Assembly: GCA_026120185.1 (NCBI GenBank)
Contig: JANUWF010002425.1
Location: 1,798,001 to 1,862,000 of the forward strand
Direction of reading: 5' to 3'
Source of the DNA: Voacanga thouarsii
Lineage: Eukaryota; Streptophyta; Magnoliopsida; Gentianales; Apocynaceae
DNA length: 64,000 nt
The position numbers were made by a program, and so were the translations under genes. Below, in pieces: positions 59,139-64,000 of this stretch. The notes below the pieces were generated by a model. The model did not search any database. It was given only the letters and a program-made list of their open reading frames with translations, and had not been told where the DNA came from. How positions within the stretch are numbered: the first letter of the stretch is position 1; each line of letters opens with the position of its first letter.

Positions 59139-59562
59139 AACGTTGACTTTCTTATTCTCAATTCCTATTTTGAGCGGTGGAATATTGTTAGCAATAGGAG
59201 CTAGCAACACAGATTGCATAATTTTTTTTGAACTGGCCTTCTATTTTTTTTTTCAGTTTAGTAATGATGTTGATCTCTTTAATTGGCTTTTTATTGCTAC
59301 TTGTTATGGGAAAAAAACTTCCTCATTTGCCTCTATTTTGTGGGCTATGTTCTTCATCATAGCTACTCTAGTTCGTTTCATAATCTTTGCTTTGGCTATA
59401 ATTAGTAGAGGCCAAGGTAGACCAATCGAGAACCGAAGTTACTAGGGCTATTATTTGCATGACTATTCTGGTTGGTTGAAGCAACTGTCCCAGGACAGAG
59501 ATATTGGCAAAAGAAAATTAGTTCTTGTATCAGGGATTCTCATACTTGTGGCAAAGGATGAG
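59139..59562 (+). pseudogene. tetraspanin pseudogene, plus-strand copy
   Basis: Reads LFSIPILSGGILLAIGAS, then ILWAMFFIIATLVRFIIFAL (TM3-like) and RGQGRPIENRSY, a TAG, YYLHDYSGWLKQ, and after a one-base shift YWQKKISSCIRDSHTCGK at about 59505-59560. This order of membrane segments and large-loop cysteines is characteristic of plant tetraspanins, four-pass membrane proteins. The region between the first and third membrane segments is garbled. Its beginning (about 56750-56768) is separated by the copia element. It mirrors the minus-strand copy at 4405-4810. Confidence 0.85.
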
Positions 59563-59755
59563 GAAAACTTATTATGTGATTACTGAAATTGATGAAATAT
59601 TTTTCACACAGAGAGCTAAATTAAATTGTAATTGAGAAGAATTTTATTTATCTTGTTTTTTTTTCTCAACAACTTTAGATAAAAGAAGAATTTTTATTGT
59701 TGGAAAGAAGCAAGAAGGGGGATGAGTAATTCTTAAAAATACAAATAAGAGCCAT
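59549..59755. repeat. left arm of a short palindrome (tetraspanin 3' region)
   Basis: cttgtggcaaaggatgag... through aagaagcaagaagggggatgagtaa matches the reverse complement of 60271-60477 with moderate divergence. The spacer carries a LINE fragment. Confidence 0.85.
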
Positions 59756-59808
59756 ATGGAGCTCTTTCATATGACTTCGCATGCCTCTTTAAGTTGCCAT
59801 TTTTATTT

Positions 59809-60208
59809 ATTTTTTTATCAAAATGTAAATATATATATTGATCAAAAGATATGTACAAATGAATTCACTAGTTAACAGAAAGGATACTATTAACTAGTTG
59901 TTGCAAATTCTATCCTCAAAATAGGTCAAAACATAAGGGTACATGGAAAAAATCACACTATACACATGTGTTTTGATTCTTTTTGCAATTTTCATCAATT
60001 GACAAGCAGCTCCTTCGAAAAGTGTCCAATTGTGTGCCATCCAGATATAGTAGAACGTGACAGCCATAGCAGTTGTTTTGGCTTTAGCAAGCCACGAAAA
60101 CCCACGGTTAGCTCGTTTGAATCAATTTAGGTAGGTTCTGATTGTATTCACATCCTATGGCAAACCGAGGCATGCCTTGATGTCTGCCAAAACCAGTGAT
60201 TCCTGGTA
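59809..60208 (-). mobile_element. 5'-truncated LINE fragment in the palindrome spacer
   Basis: Minus strand, same family as the other LINEs: T-run tail just left of 59820, tagttnnnagnnnggatactattaactag-type 3' UTR, and a decayed zf-RVT stretch. The flanks ttgccatttttatt and ttgcacttttatt look like a degraded TSD. Confidence 0.75.
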
Positions 60209-60270
60209 AATTGCACTTTTATTCGAAAAACTTTCTTTTCTTCAACTATAAGAATCGATGTAGTTCTCCT

Positions 60271-60477
60271 ATCAATCTTTGTTTGCATTTTTTAGTATTA
60301 CTCATCCCCCTTCTTGCTTCTTTTCAACAACAAAAATTCTTCTTTATCTAAAACTTTTGAGAATAAAAAACAAGAAAAATAAAATTCTTTTCAATTACAA
60401 TTTAATTGAGCTCACTGTGTGAAAAACTTTCATCAGTTACAACAATCCCATAATTGGTTTTCTCATCTTGCCACAAG
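60271..60477. repeat. right arm of the palindrome, flanking the copia insertion
   Basis: Inverted copy of 59549-59755, ending catcttgccacaag. ACAAG (60473-60477) is the target sequence next to the copia LTR at 60478. It is also the sequence found beyond the LTR at 4405-4409. Confidence 0.85.
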
Positions 60478-62165
60478 TGTTAGTTAATAGGATCGACATG
60501 CTTATGTATCAACCAAATTAAACCTTGAGAATACATGAAAACGGATCATACTTTTGTAAATATCATCTTCACCAATATGTTTCTTGAAGTCTTTGACCCT
60601 CTGGTAATACTCCAAAACCTTCAAATCTTCTTCAATGTAATCTTACTAGACCAAAATTGCTAATCATATTTTGTTTCTCTCTTTGTTGAGGGTGGACTCA
60701 CACAAAATTGAGAGAAAAACTCAAAGAACAGCAACGATGATTCTTACGTATATCTCTGAAATAGAGTTATATACCAATATGTATATCAGATTCTATCTCA
60801 AAATACGAATCCTGATAGAATAAAAAAAAGTATAGTTGGATACAACTATTTCCACTTATCCTATTCCATCTCAAATACGATTTTTGGTTTCCTGCAATTT
60901 TTATTAATAAATTATAATTTATTATTGTCCCATAATTATGAGCCACTGAAGGGACAGTATTCCTTCCGTCTCTTTTTATTTATTAATTTTAATTAAAATT
61001 TGTGTCTTAATTTATTTATCCTATTAACAAAGTAAGACTATATTAATTACTTCATTCGTTCTATAATATAAATCATTTGATTTAATTTTATACATATTAA
61101 GATTTTTAAAAATAAAGTAATTTTATATTTTTAAAAAAATAAATAATAAATCTCAACCGTACATATCATTGGCCTCGTGAATAGTGACACCTCCCAAGAT
61201 CATTGAACGAGAATTCAGAGATTTTTCAAAAAATAAAGTGCCACGTACTCTTCGAGATCTATTGGCTGTTACCGGACACAATTAGACTAAGCTCCAATAA
61301 ATTATTTTGTCAATAAAAATAATTTAGTAATTACGTTCCATTCCACTAAAAGAACATAACTGCACTCTTAGTCTAATCACAATTATTGGAGTCAATAATT
61401 ATATCCAATGATTGATCGATCTAACAAATTACCCCAGTCGATCAATATAATACTTTGAATGAGGCAGTATGACCATAGTGCCCCTCATTCAAATCCTCAA
61501 TTCTCATCTTCAATTTGACAGTACCATGTGGCCATGTCACACTTACAAATTAAATTCAATAGACACTATTGAATTACTGAGCTCAGATTTAACTGTCCCT
61601 TAGAAGAACTCATGAGGAAATGATCTTGCCTATTGAAGGTGACGGATTCCATACAGCATAATAATTATTTTATATTTATTTCACATTAATTCCCAAGATG
61701 CCGAAATATTGATTATTAAGTTAATCTGACTCTTTGGCAATTCAAGGAACTTCAAGTTAGCAAATATAAATAATTATTTGCTCAGGATTGAGGTATTATG
61801 TATGACAATCTTTTAATATTTTATTTGTATGGTCTATTCCACAAATAAATATTAATGATCAATCTAATATATCAAATATATATCCTTAATTTTATTACCA
61901 AAGTCAAAGACAGACTACAATAAAATTAAGACGATCTTCCAAAAAAAATTGCCTAAATTTATTTTAGATCGCGGATAATTTATTTCCTATTAAATTATAA
62001 ATCAAGTCTTTATGTGTTTAACAAATAAGCACTTAATTTATAATATCTAAATAATTCGCGGACAAAACAGGCACATACATAATTCATACATATAAATATA
62101 TAAAGACATACTTTATTTAATTTCAAAATATAAATATTGTATTTACTCGATAGGCATATCTAACA
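60478..62165 (-). repeat. copia 3' LTR, long form with an internal insertion
   Basis: TGTTAGTTAATAGG at 60478 to GATATGCCTA-type start (minus strand TGTTAGATATGCC) at 62165. 60478-61426 aligns with the short LTR 3769-4404 except for an insertion at about 60956-61270. 61427-62165 has no counterpart there. The minus-strand words TGTTAGATATGCC and TGTTAGATCGATC mark the two possible LTR starts. Confidence 0.75.
60956..61270. other. about 315-bp insertion in the copia LTR
   Basis: Absent from the LTR at 3769-4404, where gggac joins ctgaccgg directly. Phrases such as tattccttccgtctc and tacttcattcgttctataatataaatcattt look MITE-like. I could not pair clean terminal inverted repeats or a TSD. Confidence 0.5.
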
Positions 62166-64000
62166 AAAATTCTCCTACTTGTCCTAGAGTAAATGGGACA
62201 TGTCAGAAATACCCATACTTTCTATATGACTTTCAAAAATAATTACAAGTAAACTTTTAGTAAAAGGATCAGCAAGATTTTTAACAGAAGAAATCTTGCA
62301 CACTTCTACATCTCCATGTTGAACGATCTCCCTAAGTAGGTGATATTTACGTTCAATGTATTTACCAAGCTAATGGCTGCGTGGTTCTTTTGCATTTGCC
62401 ACTGCACCACTGTTGTCACAGTATAAACTAATAGCTCGAGATGCAGAAGGAACCACTTCAAATTCTATTAAGAACTTCTTCAACCATACTTTCTCTTTAG
62501 CTACTTCACAAGCTGCCACATATTCAGCTTCCATTATAGAGTCAGCAATACAAGATTTTCTGATACTTCTTCACACAACTGCACCACCACCTAAGGTGAA
62601 AATAGAGCCTGATGTGGACTTGTGAAGATCTCTATCAGCTTGAAAATCAAAATCAGTGTAACCTATAGGTACTAATTCTGGAGTTGAGTAAACTAGCATA
62701 TATCCTCGAGTTCTACGAAGATACTTGAGTATATGCTTCACTGCTGTCCAATGTTCTGGTCCTGGGTTTGACTAAGATATCTACTGACCATCCCAACAGC
62801 ATGAAAAATGTTTGGACGAGTACAAAGCATAGCATACATGAGACTTCCTACAGCTGATGCATAAGGAACTCGTTTCATGTACTCAACTTCATTAGGAGTT
62901 TTAGAACTATGCTTCTAAGATAACTGAATTCCATGTCTGAAAGGCAATTGACCTTTCTTGGAATTTTGCATGGAAAATCTCATCGGTATTTTGTCAATAT
63001 ATGAAGCTTGGGATAAAGTTATCTGTCTATTCTTTCTATCCCAAAACATATCTTGCTTCTGCTAAGTCCTTCATATCAAACTGTTTACCCAACCAACTTT
63101 TCACCAATGTTAATGTTCTTACATCATTTCCAATAAGAAGAATGTCATCAACATACAGTATGAGAAAAATTATCTTACCATCTATAATTCTCTTATAGAC
63201 ACAAGGTTTATTAGGATATTGATTGAAACCATAAGATTTAATGACTTGATCAAACCTGATATTCTAAGATCTAGACGCTTGTTTAAGCCCATATATGGAC
63301 CTATTCAACTTACAAACCTTTTGTTCTTGACTTTCTTGGATAAAACCATCTGGTTGTACCATGTAGATACATTCGTTAAGATTTCCATTAAGGAAAGTTG
63401 TCTTAACGTCCATTTGCCATACTTCATAGTCGAAGTGAACTGCAATGGATAGGAGGATTCTTATAGACTATAGCATAGCCACAGGCGAGAAGGTTTCCTC
63501 ATAGTCAGTACCTTCTCGTTGGGTATAATCCTTAGCAACCAATCTAGCTTCGAAAGTTTCCACTTTCCCGTCTACTCCTCTCTTTCTTTTGTAGACTCAT
63601 TTGCACCCAATAGGTTTTATCCCATTAGACAAGTCCACAAGTTCTCAGACGGAGTTAGTGTACATGAATTTCATTTCTGAATCCATTGCATTCTCTTAAT
63701 GGTCTGCGTCTATGTCCTCTACAGCTTCTTTATACATGGTGGGATCCTCTCATTCCTCAAAAGAGATTGCTTGAAAAGCTTCTGCATAGAGTAAGTATCT
63801 AGAGGGACGTCGAATGACTCTCTCACTACGTCTAACCTGTGGAGGTTCTTGGATGATTGGACTTTCCTCCTTCTCATTGACTGGAACTAGATCTGCTGAT
63901 TCCTCAACGACTGAATTTTGAATAGAGGCAGGAGGTTCTTCCACTCTATGTGCTGAAGAGCCAATGGGTATAGAAGGTGTAACATCTATTTCTCCCCCAC
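62166..64000 (-). pseudogene. copia RT-RNase H fragment, decayed
   Basis: From the right edge inward: the integrase-RT linker (63750-63944, VRRSERVIRRPSRYLLYAE), then RT with the catalytic YVDD at 63144-63155 in a context reading LYVDDILLIGND, then RNase H at about 62390-62640 (MEAEYVAACEVAKEKVWLKK, LYCDNSGAVANAKEP). The tail is KYHLLREIVQHGD and NLADPFTKSL. Numerous stops and frameshifts interrupt all frames. These domains copy the element RNA into DNA. The upstream part is outside the window. Confidence 0.87.

Larger units (their letters stand above)
54190..59562. repeat. right arm of the host inverted duplication
   Basis: Plus-strand counterpart of 4405-6080 in reverse order: AT-rich flank, exon-like HLSILKK stretch split by a hAT MITE, then the tetraspanin pseudogene split by a copia element. 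Without the three insertions its length is close to that of the left arm. Confidence 0.85.
60478..64000 (-). mobile_element. Ty1/copia retrotransposon, 3' half, cut by the window edge
   Basis: Minus strand: linker and RT, RNase H, purine tract (ggacaagtaggagaat at about 62170-62185) and a 1.69-kb 3' LTR (60478-62165), then the target ACAAG. It appears to be the same family as the element at 1-4404. It carries many stops, but the RT motif YVDD is readable at 63144-63155. Confidence 0.88.

Noticed and set aside
59143..59445. 100-codon membrane-protein-like ORF as an intact small gene
   Set aside because: It is a part of a tetraspanin pseudogene; stop and frameshift precede the conserved loop and its start is cut off by a copia element.
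62413..62625. Plus-strand 70-codon ORF
   Set aside because: Antisense of the copia RNase H region (minus strand DNSGAVANAKEP); not a gene.

Overview
The window is nuclear DNA of a flowering plant, most likely a eudicot. It has decayed plant-type genes with GT-AG introns, plant Ty1/copia and Ty3/gypsy retrotransposons, plant L1-type LINEs, an En/Spm (CACTA) transposon, and hAT-like and Stowaway-like MITEs. I see no intact host gene, no rRNA or tRNA gene and no CRISPR. Almost all coding signal is transposon ORFs broken by stops and frameshifts. The host remnants are a tetraspanin (two inverted copies), nicotinate phosphoribosyltransferase (NAPRT, partly duplicated in tandem), ribosomal protein eS30 and a few exon-like pieces I cannot name. 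Layout: 1-4404 is the 5' half of a minus-strand copia element with a nested LINE fragment. 4405-6080 is host DNA (tetraspanin pseudogene, minus strand). 6336-9550 is a LINE. 11441-12190 is the 3' end of another copia and 12199-13323 another LINE. 13904-13995 is a NAPRT exon whose splice donor is hit by a complete copia (14001-19388, TSD GTACA). 20436-51482 is a tandem duplication of a roughly 5.1 kb unit made of NAPRT exons, unrecognised exons and a copia fragment. Copy A was later enlarged by a complete 11.4 kb CACTA element (22140-33572, TSD AGA). Copy B was enlarged by a Ty3/gypsy chromovirus (39750-49207, TSD AAGAG). Each copy keeps the empty site of the other's insertion. 53521-53722 is an eS30 pseudogene. 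54190-59755 is an inverted copy of the 4405-6080 host segment. It carries three extra insertions (Stowaway-like MITE, hAT MITE with 8-bp TSD, gag-only copia with TSD TAATG), and the left copy shows the sequence without them. 60271-60477 is a short inverted copy of the tetraspanin 3' part, making a palindrome around a LINE fragment. 60478-64000 is the 3' half of a minus-strand copia. The copia halves at the two window ends have matching LTR termini and flank tetraspanin DNA with the same 5-bp target (ACAAG), as if they were two ends of one ancestral insertion. This points to a larger duplication spanning the window, or to an assembly problem. No new biological system was found. The interest lies in the nested, datable rearrangement history. 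All alignments and identities are by eye.
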